Shown piece by piece: positions 54,450-63,850 of a stretch of DNA of 64,000 nt. This DNA is from Kangiella marina (GTDB lineage: Bacteria > Pseudomonadota > Gammaproteobacteria > Enterobacterales > Kangiellaceae), in the NCBI RefSeq assembly GCF_039541235.1, contig NZ_BAABFV010000001.1, positions 310,001 through 374,000 of the forward strand, given 5' to 3'. A program made the translations under genes and the position numbers. The notes under the pieces are model-generated. The model was not told where the DNA came from. It worked only from the letters and a program-made list of their open reading frames with translations, and did not search any database. Every line of letters starts with the position of its first letter. The first letter of the stretch is position 1.

Positions 54450-54915
54450 TGTAATTTAACACCACTTCTCGGTATTTGTTTCGCTATGATAACCAAAAAT
54501 CGCAACTCTTAACACAGTAAGACCCTTTTAATTTACAAAGGGTTACCCTGGGGTCTGTTGCATTCTTAAAAGGCTTTCCTGCAGAGACTATTTTTTTTTA
54601 ACTGACAAGGCAAAGGGAGTTATTAATAGTCATCTATTAAAACGACCGATAACACTGTCAGATGAAAAAGTAGCCCTGCCCGCTGGGTTGACACAAAATC
54701 TCGTCACTCTTTGTTATAGCTCGCTTATTTGGAACACCAAATTTACACTCGCTAATGCCTCGATTGACAAGATTTTGTGAACAACAGGAATGTCTTTTAA
54801 GAATACAACAGACCCCAAGTTGCGATTCATGCGTTGTTTATTTTGTTATAAATAAAGCAACCTTATCAACGTTTTGATTAATCACTATCAGATACTACTA
54901 ATTCAGTACCGTGGA
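54450..54915. other. Intergenic region between sdhB and sucA
   Basis: These 466 bases consist mostly of the 269-base element at 54549-54817. The flanking parts (54450-54548 and 54818-54915) are AT-rich and could hold the sucA promoter and the sdhB 3' end, but I cannot place hexamers with confidence. Confidence 0.6.
54549..54817. mobile_element. 269-bp MITE-like element with 24-bp terminal inverted repeats
   Basis: The left end 54549-54572 (beginning TGGGGTCTGTTG) and the right end 54794-54817 (ending CAACAGACCCCA) are reverse complements at 23 of 24 positions. Inner inverted repeats CACAAAATCT (54692-54701) and AGATTTTGTG (54770-54779) lie within. There is no coding frame. The size, ends and absence of a transposase fit a miniature inverted-repeat transposable element. 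I see no clear target-site duplication, so a large regulatory or structural hairpin is an alternative. Confidence 0.7.
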
Positions 54916-55614
54916 TTATACACCACTTTTCAGTAGCATAGAACGGATATGACCAATCGCTTTTGTTGGGTTCAGTCCTTTTGGACAAACGTCAACACAG
55001 TTCATGATGCCACGACAACGGAATACGCTGTAAGCGTCATCTAAATCGTTCAAGCGCTCTTCAGTATGAGTATCACGGCTATCCGTCAAGAAACGATACG
55101 CCTGTAATAGACCCGCTGGGCCAACGAACTTATCTGGATTCCACCAGAACGATGGGCAAGACGTTGAACAACAAGCGCAAAGGATGCACTCATACAAGCC
55201 ATCAAGCTTTTCACGGTCTTCAGGAGACTGTAAGCGCTCTTTAGCTGGCGTTTCTGTATCGGCAATCAAGTATGGCTTAATTTTCTCATACTGCTTATAG
55301 AACTGAGCCATATCGACCACTAGATCACGAATCACAGGTAAGCCAGGTAGTGGGCGAATAACTACCGGCGATTTCAAGCTTGAAATCGAGGTAATACACG
55401 CCAAGCCATTCTTACCATTGATGCTCATACCATCTGAACCACAAACACCCTCACGGCACGAACGACGGAATGATAAGGTTGGATCTTGCTCTTTAAGATC
55501 AACCAACACATCCAATAGCATTTTGTCCGAACCTTCAGGAATGTCGAGATCGAACTCCTGCATGTAAGGCTTTTTATCGGTTTCAGGGTTGTAGCGATAA
55601 ATTTTAAACTTCAT
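54916..55614 (-). CDS. sdhB: Succinate dehydrogenase iron-sulfur subunit
   Basis: SdhB (EC 1.3.5.1) carries the three Fe-S clusters of complex II. The 232-residue protein has the [2Fe-2S] motif CREGVCGSDGMSINGKNGLAC near residue 55, the [4Fe-4S] motif CILCACCSTSCPSFWWN near 148 and the [3Fe-4S] region CRGIMNCVDVCPKGLNP near 205. It follows sdhA by 46 bases. Confidence 0.97.
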   Translation of the reverse strand: MKFKIYRYNPETDKKPYMQEFDLDIPEGSDKMLLDVLVDLKEQDPTLSFRRSCREGVCGSDGMSINGKNGLACITSISSLKSPVVIRPLPGLPVIRDLVVDMAQFYKQYEKIKPYLIADTETPAKERLQSPEDREKLDGLYECILCACCSTSCPSFWWNPDKFVGPAGLLQAYRFLTDSRDTHTEERLNDLDDAYSVFRCRGIMNCVDVCPKGLNPTKAIGHIRSMLLKSGV

Positions 55615-55660
55615 ATTTTTTAACTCCGCAGTCTCTTCGTTACGGACTCTTCGTTAGCAA

Positions 55661-57424
55661 TTAGTAAGTACGCGCTTTCGGTGGGAAAGCATCAACTTTT
55701 TCAGGGTGCATATTAACGTCACGAGTACCCATTTCTTCAGTTGCTGGGTAGTACACTGAGTGAACCAGCCAGTTTTCATCATCACGATCTGGGAAATCTT
55801 CGCGGCTGTGAGCACCACGACTTTCGGTACGGTATTCTGCTGCCATCGCTGTTGCGTAAGCAACTTCCATCAAGTTCTCAAGTTCAAGACACTCAACACG
55901 CTCCGTATTAAAGCCTTGTGACTTATCTTTTAATACAGCATTTTTCAGGCGCTCACGAAGTTTCTTAACTTTCTCAAGACCTTCTTTCATCAAGTCACCA
56001 GTACGGAATACACCGAAGTGATTTTGCATCGTTTGCTGTAGTTCTTTACGCAATTGCGCTACATCTTCACCCTCATTCGACTCTTCCCAACGGTTATAAC
56101 GAGCCATTGAGCGCTCTGCGTCAGATTCATTAAAGTCTGAGAAAGGTAAGCCTTCACGTAAAGACTCTTCAAGGTGTAAGCCTGCAGCACGGCCAAATAC
56201 CACCAAATCAAGCAGTGAATTACCACCCAAGCGGTTTGCACCGTGTACAGATACACAAGCAACCTCGCCCACCGCGTAGAAACCTTTAACCACTTTCTCT
56301 TCGCCGTTTGGATTACGGTCAATCACTTGGCCGAATTTGTTCGTAGGAATACCGCCCATCATGTAGTGACAGGTTGGAACCACTGGAATCGGATCTTTCG
56401 CAGGATCAACGTGTGCGAAAATTTTCGCTAGCTCGCTAATACCCGGCAAACGCTTGCCTAAAACTTCTTCACCCAAGTGATCCAGTTTCAAGAATACGTG
56501 ATCGCCCTCTTCGCCAGCACCACGGCCAGCTAGAATTTCTTTCATCATTGAGCGGGCAACAACGTCACGCGACGCCAAATCTTTCGCGTTTGGTGCATAA
56601 CGCTCCATAAAACGCTCGCCATCTTTATTGATCAGATAGCCACCTTCACCACGACAACCTTCTGTCACCAATACACCGGCGCCAGCAATACCCGTTGGGT
56701 GGAACTGCCACATTTCGATGTCTTGTACTGGAAGTTTTGCACGAAGCGCCATACCAACACCGTCACCAGTATTGATTAAAGCGTTCGTTGTCGAGGCATA
56801 AATACGCCCTGAGCCGCCCGTCGCGAATACGGTTGCACGTGATTTAAACAAGGCAACTTCCCCTGTTTCAATCGACATAGCAGTAACACCACACACATCA
56901 CCCTCTTCATTACGAACGATGTCCATCGCGTACCATTCGTTGAAGAATTGCGTTTGTGCCGCTAAGTTTGCTTGGTAAAGCGTGTGCAATAAGGCGTGGC
57001 CGGTACGGTCAGCCGCTGCCGCAGTACGCGCAGCCTGCTCGCCACCGAACTCTTTCGATTGACCACCGAAAGGACGTTGGTAAATTTTACCATTATCCAA
57101 ACGTGAGAACGGCAAGCCCATGTGCTCCAGCTCATAAACCGCTGCTGGACCATTTTCACACATGTACTCAATCGCATCTTGGTCACCAATATAGTCCGAC
57201 CCTTTAACGGTATCAAACATATGCCAGCGCCAGTCGTCTGGATGTGAGTTACCCAACGCAACAGTAATACCGCCTTGCGCCGATACCGTGTGCGAACGGG
57301 TTGGGAATACTTTTGAAATCAATGCTACTTTCTGGCCGCTTTTAGCAAGTTGTAGCGAGGCACGCATACCAGCGCCACCGCCCCCTACAATTACGGCATC
57401 AAAAGTGTACGTAGGTATAGACAT
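55661..57424 (-). CDS. sdhA: Succinate dehydrogenase flavoprotein subunit
   Basis: SdhA holds covalent FAD and oxidises succinate to fumarate. The 587-residue protein has [20 protein letters not shown] at the N-terminus, the FAD-attachment His in [19 protein letters not shown] near residue 46, [22 protein letters not shown], and [14 protein letters not shown] before the C-terminal domain. It is separated from sdhD by three bases. Confidence 0.97.
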   Translation of the reverse strand: MSIPTYTFDAVIVGGGGAGMRASLQLAKSGQKVALISKVFPTRSHTVSAQGGITVALGNSHPDDWRWHMFDTVKGSDYIGDQDAIEYMCENGPAAVYELEHMGLPFSRLDNGKIYQRPFGGQSKEFGGEQAARTAAAADRTGHALLHTLYQANLAAQTQFFNEWYAMDIVRNEEGDVCGVTAMSIETGEVALFKSRATVFATGGSGRIYASTTNALINTGDGVGMALRAKLPVQDIEMWQFHPTGIAGAGVLVTEGCRGEGGYLINKDGERFMERYAPNAKDLASRDVVARSMMKEILAGRGAGEEGDHVFLKLDHLGEEVLGKRLPGISELAKIFAHVDPAKDPIPVVPTCHYMMGGIPTNKFGQVIDRNPNGEEKVVKGFYAVGEVACVSVHGANRLGGNSLLDLVVFGRAAGLHLEESLREGLPFSDFNESDAERSMARYNRWEESNEGEDVAQLRKELQQTMQNHFGVFRTGDLMKEGLEKVKKLRERLKNAVLKDKSQGFNTERVECLELENLMEVAYATAMAAEYRTESRGAHSREDFPDRDDENWLVHSVYYPATEEMGTRDVNMHPEKVDAFPPKARTY

Positions 57425-57427
57425 GCT

Positions 57428-57775
57428 TTATAAGCTCCACAATATCTGGATGCCCCACACAATCAGTGAAAGACAAATCACAATAACAATCGCTTGGAAG
57501 GCGATACGAATGCCCACTTTAGGCATATAATCGGTCGATACGATCCACAAACCGATCCAAGCGTGAATAACCACTGACAGTAACGTTAAGAACGAAAACA
57601 CTTTCATAAAAGTGCTGGCGAACAAACCCTGCCAAGCGGTGAACGTAATTTCTGGTGTTGTTGCAAAGAAATAGCCTAGGTAAAGAACGTAGGCCAACAT
57701 GATTACCGCAGAAAGGCGTTGCAACACCCAATCGTGTAAGCCTGAACGGCCTAAACTAGTGACGGTAGTTACCAT
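57428..57775 (-). CDS. sdhD: Succinate dehydrogenase membrane anchor subunit D
   Basis: The 115-residue integral membrane protein has three TM helices and the haem-region His in VVIHAWIGLWIVSTDYMP. Starting at 57775 (MVTTVTSLGRSGLHDWVLQRL) gives the E. coli length of 115. The ATG overlaps the end of sdhC by seven bases. The frame continues to 57829 inside sdhC, and that start is rejected. Confidence 0.95.
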   Translation of the reverse strand: MVTTVTSLGRSGLHDWVLQRLSAVIMLAYVLYLGYFFATTPEITFTAWQGLFASTFMKVFSFLTLLSVVIHAWIGLWIVSTDYMPKVGIRIAFQAIVIVICLSLIVWGIQILWSL

Positions 57776-58143
57776 ACCCAAACTCCTAATAATACTGCTG
57801 CAATTGCTGAAAGGACTAAAACACTCCAAGCGCCTCGACGGCCTCCTTTAAGCGTCTCACCAATCCCCAAATCCATCAACAAGTGGCGTACACCTGCGAT
57901 AACGTGGAAGGCAACTGACGTTAAGATTGCCCAAAGGATGAATTGCCAGAGGAATGATTCAGTGAACATCGCCTGAAGCTCAGCATAACCAGCGCTATCA
58001 AACGACTTCTGCAGCATCCATAAAAGGATAGGTACAGCGATGAATAGAACAACACCTGTAATACGATGCAAGATTGATGATATTGCAGGCACAGGAAACC
58101 TTACCGTTGTAAGGTCTAAGTTTTTAGGTCTCTTTTTAATCAC
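57769..58143 (-). CDS. sdhC: Succinate dehydrogenase cytochrome b556 subunit C
   Basis: The 124-residue membrane subunit of complex II. It has the quinone-site segment RPKNLDLTTVRFPVPAISSILHRITGV and a haem-ligating His in AFHVIAGVRHLLMDLG, with three TM helices. It is the first gene of sdhCDAB. A promoter with a leader of about 140 bases is proposed at 58289-58317. Confidence 0.95.
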   Translation of the reverse strand: MIKKRPKNLDLTTVRFPVPAISSILHRITGVVLFIAVPILLWMLQKSFDSAGYAELQAMFTESFLWQFILWAILTSVAFHVIAGVRHLLMDLGIGETLKGGRRGAWSVLVLSAIAAVLLGVWVW

Positions 58144-58489
58144 AAGTATCTTACAAAATTATTGCCTTGGTCGAAGAAGGCATGAGTTTATGCTTTCGCC
58201 AGGATATCTACAACTGCTTTAATGTATGTTCGACCCAGAAAAACGGCTTACCTGACGAACTCCCCAGTGATACATATTTCAGACCGAAATTATATAAGTG
58301 CTTATCACTGATTACAATTATTTCCCCCCGCTAATTTCATATCATTGGTAAAACTGATGGATTAATAGTAATCGTCATAAAATTAATTTATGAAATTCAT
58401 TCAAAATTTTGTAGAATGTGTGGCCTTCTTACTCTTAAACACAGCTTTTAGATTAAAAAGTAAGCAATTTATTGTCCCGAGGAGACTAT
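58144..58489. other. Divergent control region sdhC / gltA
   Basis: This 346-base gap contains the sdhC promoter (58289-58317, minus). For gltA on the plus strand, TGTAGAAT near 58409-58416 is an extended -10-like element without a clear -35. No gene or repeat was seen. Confidence 0.6.
58289..58317 (-). promoter_or_regulatory. Sigma-70 promoter of sdhCDAB
   Basis: On the minus strand TTGTAA (58312-58317), a 17-base spacer and a perfect TATAAT (58289-58294). The start would be near 58282, giving a 5' leader of about 140 bases before the sdhC ATG. Confidence 0.7.
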
Positions 58490-59785
58490 ATGTCGGATAA
58501 AACAGCTAAACTTAGCCTACCAAATGGCGAAGAACTCACCCTAGACGTGTTAACACCAAGTCTAGGTAAAGACGTCGTTGCCGTTGGTGCATTAGGGAAA
58601 GCGGGTTATTTCACTTACGACCCGGGCTATGTATCTACTGGTGCCTGTGAATCAAAGATCACATACATTGATGGCGCCAAAGGACAGCTACTTTATCGCG
58701 GTTATCCGATCGAACAGTTAGCGGATAACTCAAATTTTGAAGAAGTTGCCTATTTATTACTTAATGGCGAACTACCAAGCAAAGAACAGTACGACGAATT
58801 TGTCGCAAAAATTAATAACCACACCATGGTTCATGAACAAATGATGAGCTTCTTTAACGGCTTCCGTCGTGATGCTCACCCAATGGCTATCATGGTATCG
58901 GTGGTTGGTGCTCTTTCAGCCTTCTATCACGACTCACTGGATATTAATAACCCACAACACCGTGATATCAGTGCATTACGTCTAATCTCTAAAGTGCCGA
59001 CGATTGCTGCAATGTGCTACCGCTACTCAGTAGGCCACCCGTTCGTTTATCCAAATAACGATATGAGCCTCGCTGAAAACTTCTTGAACATGATGTTCAG
59101 CATGCCTTCTGAAGATAACTGGAAGCCAGATCCTGTACTGGTTAAAGCGATGGATCGTATTTTTGTACTGCACGCTGACCACGAGCAAAATGCCTCTACG
59201 TCAACAGTACGTCTAGCCGGTTCATCAGGCGCTAACCCATTCGCGGCTATCGCGTCAGGTATCGCGTGCCTATGGGGCCCTGCTCACGGCGGTGCTAACG
59301 AAGCATGTTTGAACATGCTGCGTGAAATTGGCGATGTAAAGAATATTCCTGAGTACGTTAAGCGCGCTAAAGACAAAAACGACCCGTTCCGTCTAATGGG
59401 CTTCGGTCACCGCGTTTATAAGAACTTCGACCCACGCGCGAAAGTGATGCGTGAAAGTGCTCACGAAGTTCTTGAGCTATTGGGTAAACACGACGATCCA
59501 ACATTTAAGGTTGCTCTTGAGCTTGAGAAAATCGCGCTTGAAGATCCGTACTTCGTCGAGAAGAAGCTATACCCTAACGTTGACTTCTACTCAGGCGTTA
59601 TCTTAGACGCCATTGGCATCCCAACGAATATGTTTACGGTAATCTTCGCATTATCACGTACCGTCGGCTGGGTCTCTCAATGGAACGAAATGATGGGCGA
59701 ATCAAGCCGTAAAATCGGTCGTCCTCGTCAGTTGTACACGGGTGAAAAAGCACGTGATTATGTCGACATTAGTTCACGAAAATAA
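58490..59785 (+). CDS. gltA: Citrate synthase (type II)
   Basis: GltA (EC 2.3.3.16) condenses oxaloacetate with acetyl-CoA. The 431-residue protein starts at 58490 with GAGGAG about six bases upstream. The frame extends to 58472, but that start would lie in the ribosome-binding region. Catalytic residues are His in [16 protein letters not shown], His in [14 protein letters not shown] and Asp in YPNVDFYSG. The size and N-terminal domain ([12 protein letters not shown]) match the hexameric enzyme of gammaproteobacteria. It is divergent from the sdh-suc genes. Confidence 0.97.
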   Translation: MSDKTAKLSLPNGEELTLDVLTPSLGKDVVAVGALGKAGYFTYDPGYVSTGACESKITYIDGAKGQLLYRGYPIEQLADNSNFEEVAYLLLNGELPSKEQYDEFVAKINNHTMVHEQMMSFFNGFRRDAHPMAIMVSVVGALSAFYHDSLDINNPQHRDISALRLISKVPTIAAMCYRYSVGHPFVYPNNDMSLAENFLNMMFSMPSEDNWKPDPVLVKAMDRIFVLHADHEQNASTSTVRLAGSSGANPFAAIASGIACLWGPAHGGANEACLNMLREIGDVKNIPEYVKRAKDKNDPFRLMGFGHRVYKNFDPRAKVMRESAHEVLELLGKHDDPTFKVALELEKIALEDPYFVEKKLYPNVDFYSGVILDAIGIPTNMFTVIFALSRTVGWVSQWNEMMGESSRKIGRPRQLYTGEKARDYVDISSRK

Positions 59786-59855
59786 CCGACAGCACATTAA
59801 CTAAAAATAGTTAAAATCTTTGCTGACATTATTTTTTTGAAATGTCTATAATCGG

Positions 59856-59887
59856 AAAGGAGTGGTCATGAGGCCACTCCTTTTTTT
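59856..59887 (+). terminator. Terminator of gltA
   Basis: AAGGAGTGG and CCACTCCTT pair around an eight-base loop and are followed by seven T residues (59881-59887). Confidence 0.92.
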
Positions 59888-59922
59888 CATGGCGCTAATC
59901 GTTAACGATACATCGTCGGCCC

Positions 59923-59973
59923 TAGAAATTTTGACTCGTTATTTAGCAAACTAAACGCCTCCTAAAAATTTCT
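59923..59973. repeat. Imperfect hairpin between gltA and the TDO gene
   Basis: AGAAATTTT (59924-59932) pairs with AAAATTTCT (59965-59973). Inside, TTTAG (59942-59946) pairs with CTAAA (59951-59955). No T tract follows. It may be a repeat or mRNA stability element. Confidence 0.5.
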
Positions 59974-60043
59974 GCCCTTCTCGTCTCGTTTTAGCTTAGC
60001 TCCCTGAATAATGCTTTATAAATAAATTATATGCTGGTGGATT

Positions 60044-61129
60044 ATGCAGAAGAACGTTAAACCTTGTTACTACGCCGATTATTTACAACTGGATAAATTA
60101 CTCGACGCACAACATCCAGAAAGTACAAAGTATGGCGCAGAAGCTCACGATGAGACTTTATTCATTATTGTGCACCAAGCCTATGAACTCTGGTTCAAAC
60201 AGATTTTGCATGAAATTCACGCAATTTTGCCAGTGTTATCAAAAGATCCTGTCGAGGAAGATAAATTAAGCACCGTTAATCTGCGTATCGAGCGCATTCA
60301 TCGCATCCAAGAAGTCCTAGTCGATCAAATCGATATTTTAGAGACCATGACTCCACTGGACTTTTTGGACTTCCGTGACTACCTTATCCCTGCGTCTGGA
60401 TTCCAGAGTATTCAATTTAAAGAAATCGAAATTCTATTGGGCTTGAAGTCTGAGTTCCGTATTAATTTCGACAAAAAATCATTCTATAACCGCCTTAATG
60501 AAAAAGACCGCAATTACTTAATGAATCTGGAAGAGCAGCCAAGTTTGTTTGATGCGGTAGAGCATTGGCTTGAACGTATGCCGTTTTTAGAGTTTGGTGA
60601 CTTTAAGTTCTGGCAGAGATATAAAGATGCGGTCGAAGACATGCTGCAACACGACGAGCAAGTGATTAAAGACGCTGACTACTTAACTGACGCAGAAAAG
60701 ACTTTCCAGTTGAATGATCTATCGAACACTCACGCGAACTTTGATGCGCTTTTTGATAAAGACAAGTATGAAGAACTTAAGCAACAGGGCCGCTTCCGCT
60801 TAAGCCAAGAGGCAACCCTAAGCGCCCTCTTTATCAACCTCTACCGCGAACAGCCAATGCTCAACTCGCCATTCCGGTTGCTACAGGGCCTAATAGACAT
60901 TGATGAAAAGTTTACGACTTGGCGCTACCGTCATACCACGATGGTCCATCGCATGTTAGGAACGAAAATTGGTACCGGTGGTTCTTCAGGTCACGACTAC
61001 TTGAAGCAAACGACTCAGAACAACCGATTCTTTAGAGATCTGTTTAACCTGACAACGTTCCTTATCCCACGCTCATCACTTCCAGAGCTTCCGCCTGAAG
61101 TCGTAAAAGCAGTTAACTTCACATTATAG
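60044..61129 (+). CDS. kynA: Tryptophan 2,3-dioxygenase
   Basis: TDO (EC 1.13.11.11) is a haem enzyme that converts tryptophan to N-formylkynurenine. The 361-residue protein has the substrate-pocket motif FIIVHQAYELWFKQILHEI near residues 40-58, the proximal haem His in YRHTTMVHRMLG near 300, and GTGGSSGHDYLKQT. It is longer than the Xanthomonas enzyme (298), with an insertion around residues 160-250. In this it resembles the longer eukaryotic and Bacteroidetes type. No kynureninase or formamidase gene is nearby. A strong inverted repeat follows the stop. Confidence 0.93.
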   Translation: MQKNVKPCYYADYLQLDKLLDAQHPESTKYGAEAHDETLFIIVHQAYELWFKQILHEIHAILPVLSKDPVEEDKLSTVNLRIERIHRIQEVLVDQIDILETMTPLDFLDFRDYLIPASGFQSIQFKEIEILLGLKSEFRINFDKKSFYNRLNEKDRNYLMNLEEQPSLFDAVEHWLERMPFLEFGDFKFWQRYKDAVEDMLQHDEQVIKDADYLTDAEKTFQLNDLSNTHANFDALFDKDKYEELKQQGRFRLSQEATLSALFINLYREQPMLNSPFRLLQGLIDIDEKFTTWRYRHTTMVHRMLGTKIGTGGSSGHDYLKQTTQNNRFFRDLFNLTTFLIPRSSLPELPPEVVKAVNFTL

Positions 61130-61441
61130 TCCCATTCTCATTGCCTGAACCAAGCCCATCATCGCCTTGGTTTAGGCAATGGTACAACCTCATAAATTCT
61201 AGTAGCTAGACATTTCACTTAGAGTAGAATAATCTCACTCATAGCATCTTTTGAGCTCGTTTTAGCGTTTCTTTGGGGAAGTTTTAACTTTTTTTACGCT
61301 TTATAACTTGTGAGCTTTTTCACAACGATAATGCAATAATGCTATACAATTGCCACACCTTGTGGAGAAGTCTGAATACCGATAACACCTTATTCATAGA
61401 CTTTAAGCTCGTTTAGACCTAGGACTAACACTAACTTTCAT
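61130..61441. other. Intergenic region upstream of the ATP-grasp fusion gene
   Basis: This 312-base gap begins with a 15-bp stem (61140-61180) and otherwise shows only AT-rich sequence. TATACAAT near 61341 could be a -10. No small gene was found. Confidence 0.55.
61140..61180 (+). repeat. 15-bp stem-loop after kynA
   Basis: ATTGCCTGAACCAAG (61140-61154) pairs with CTTGGTTTAGGCAAT (61166-61180), with one G-U pair and an 11-base loop, 10 bases after the kynA stop. There is no T tract. It may act as a rho-dependent end or mRNA stabiliser. Confidence 0.75.
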
Positions 61442-63850
61442 ATGTTAAAAAAACTAAATCGACCTTCCGTTTGGTTTACCCTGCTGGGTTTAGCCTTACT
61501 GGGCTTACACTTTTGGCTGCAACCAACACACGTCAAGCAACTTGGTGCAGAGCTGCTCCACCGTTACTCATTAACCATGTCGTTCGATGCTGCTAACGAA
61601 GATATTGTTAACAGAACCTACTTACCGCTGACCAATGATCGACAAGAAGTCATCAACGAGTCATTGCAGTCGGGAACGCTTGAGTTTACCAATGACGAAT
61701 CCCTGGTCGGTCGCCAAGGTATTTGGACTGGATTTTCAACCACGCCTATTCGGTACAACGCGATCATTTCTTCGCGTGAGCAAAAGTACGATATCGACCC
61801 TGAGTTGGATATTCCGACAGATTACCCCCCACACTTAAAACGCTGGCTTGAAGCTACCGATGTGATTCAAGTTAACGACCCTAGAATTCTTGAGCTTTGG
61901 ATGAATATTCAGCCCAAAGAACGGAAGTTATTGGCGACCTTACGAGCCATTCACGACTATACCTATAAAGAAATTGAAGGCGCTCCGTTTAAAGGCACTA
62001 CCGACGCCATCACTACCATGGTGCTAAAACGCGCCAGCTGTAACGGCAAGAGCCGATTATTCGTCGCCTTAGCCCGTCTTAATGGTATTCCGACTCGGTT
62101 GGTCGGCGGTGTGATTCTTGAAACATCGAAAAAGAAAACTTCACACCAGTGGGTAGAGGCTTATGTTCAGGGACACTGGGTTCCTTTTGATCCCCTAAAC
62201 GACTATTTCGCACACATTCCACATCACTACCTTGAGCTTTATATCGACGATCAGGCGCTATTTAGTCACACCCGTAATATCAACTTTGACTATATTTTTG
62301 ATATTAAGCGTGAACATATTGCAGCCCCACTCCTTCGCTTCGATAACGATGAAGGAGCATTTTTCAATGCAGCATCACTACTTGCAAAATTAGGCATTGA
62401 GAACAAAACGGCCGGTATTTTCTTACTGTTCCCGTTTGTGGCCTTGTTAATTTCATTTGCAAGAAACGTGCTTGGGATAAAAACCTTTGGTATTTTCATG
62501 CCAATGCTGGTTTCCGCAGCCTGCGTTTACACCGGCTTCTGGATGGGCTTGATTGGCTTTATTGGCGTACTCCTCACAGCTTGGCTGGGACAGTTGTATT
62601 TTGATAAACATAAACTGCTGAAAATCCCTAGGCTGGCCGCCATCATTACTCTGAATACCATCTTGTTCATTGGTATTTTCATGGCGCTCGGTGAACAGAC
62701 GCCGCTGCAAATGGGCATGATGACCCTATTCCCCGTAGTCATTATCTCATTCATCGCTGAACGTTTAAGCAATATGTCGCAGGACAATAATTGGTATGAG
62801 CTGTTTATTACCAGTATGGGCAGTATTGCCATGATTGCGGTGTGTTACCTCGCGTTCTCCTCGATCACGCTTCAAAGTTTCTTCGCGCTATTCCCTGAAA
62901 CCCTATTGTTGGTAATGGCTGCACAAATCTTTATTGGCCAATGGACTGGGCTGCGTATTTCAGAGCACTTACGGTTTAAAGGCATTAACAAGCAGAAAAA
63001 TACGCTTGGCATCAATCAACGCAATCGTGAGTATGTTTACCGCCTTAATGAGCGCAAGTTATTGCAGTTAGCGATTGATAAAATTGAAACCAAGAAAGTA
63101 CTGTTGCAACAAGGCGTTCCCGTTCCGCAAACGCTCGACATGTGCGACAGTTTTAGGAATTTGGATGAGTTTGTTGAGCACCTGAGAGACTTCAACAGCT
63201 TTGTGGTCAAACCGAATCGCGGCTCTCAGGGCAACGGTATCTTGGTTATCGTTAAGAATGATGATGGTACTTTCGTTACCACCTCTGGCAAGCGTTTAAG
63301 CCTACTCGATATTCGTTACCATGTTTCAGAAATTATCACCGGTAATTTCGCACAGGACGGCCAGCCAGATACCGCCTACATTGAGCCACTACTCGTGGAG
63401 CATCATGGAATTGCAAAAATTGCCAACCTAGGCTTGAGCGATATTCGCGTGATTCTCTGCAATCAAAAAATTATCAGCTGCATGCTACGCGTACCGACAA
63501 AACTATCCGATGGTAAAGCGAACCTTCATCAAGGTGCGATCGGGCTGAGTGTCGATACGGAAACCGGTATCACCACGAAATGCAGCTTTAAAGGCAAGGA
63601 GCTCAAAGCTCACCCTGATACTGGCTTTGATATTATCGGTATCCAGGTGCCATTCTGGAATAAAATCAAACAGATAGCTGAGAATTCTCAAAAAGCAATT
63701 CCTCTTGGCTACATTGGTGTGGATATTTGTATTGATGAAAAGCTTGGGCCAATGGTGCTCGAAGTGAATGGGCGTCCGGGCCTAGAAATACAAAACGTTC
63801 AAAACAAAGGTTTTTCTGGAGAAATGGAGACAGCACGTGACAACACCTAA
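61442..63850 (+). CDS. Transglutaminase-like / 7TM / ATP-grasp ligase fusion protein
   Basis: The 802-residue protein joins three parts. After an N-terminal TM (about 10-27) comes a transglutaminase-like domain with a complete candidate triad: Cys200 (RASCNGKSRLF), His235 (TSHQWVEAYV) and Asp250 (VPFDPLND). Residues about 323-500 hold a series of TM helices as in 7TM-transglutaminase proteins (FGIFMPMLVSAACVYTGFW and following). The C-terminal about 280 residues form an ATP-grasp domain of the alpha-L-glutamate ligase-like type (FVVKPNRGSQGNGILVI, LGYIGVDICID, VLEVNGRPGLEIQNVQ). In Pseudomonas and others the 7TM protein and the ligase are separate neighbouring genes, as far as I recall. The substrate is unknown, and peptide or amino-acid ligation at the membrane is suggested by the family. 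The next gene overlaps its end. Confidence 0.85.
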   Translation: MLKKLNRPSVWFTLLGLALLGLHFWLQPTHVKQLGAELLHRYSLTMSFDAANEDIVNRTYLPLTNDRQEVINESLQSGTLEFTNDESLVGRQGIWTGFSTTPIRYNAIISSREQKYDIDPELDIPTDYPPHLKRWLEATDVIQVNDPRILELWMNIQPKERKLLATLRAIHDYTYKEIEGAPFKGTTDAITTMVLKRASCNGKSRLFVALARLNGIPTRLVGGVILETSKKKTSHQWVEAYVQGHWVPFDPLNDYFAHIPHHYLELYIDDQALFSHTRNINFDYIFDIKREHIAAPLLRFDNDEGAFFNAASLLAKLGIENKTAGIFLLFPFVALLISFARNVLGIKTFGIFMPMLVSAACVYTGFWMGLIGFIGVLLTAWLGQLYFDKHKLLKIPRLAAIITLNTILFIGIFMALGEQTPLQMGMMTLFPVVIISFIAERLSNMSQDNNWYELFITSMGSIAMIAVCYLAFSSITLQSFFALFPETLLLVMAAQIFIGQWTGLRISEHLRFKGINKQKNTLGINQRNREYVYRLNERKLLQLAIDKIETKKVLLQQGVPVPQTLDMCDSFRNLDEFVEHLRDFNSFVVKPNRGSQGNGILVIVKNDDGTFVTTSGKRLSLLDIRYHVSEIITGNFAQDGQPDTAYIEPLLVEHHGIAKIANLGLSDIRVILCNQKIISCMLRVPTKLSDGKANLHQGAIGLSVDTETGITTKCSFKGKELKAHPDTGFDIIGIQVPFWNKIKQIAENSQKAIPLGYIGVDICIDEKLGPMVLEVNGRPGLEIQNVQNKGFSGEMETARDNT

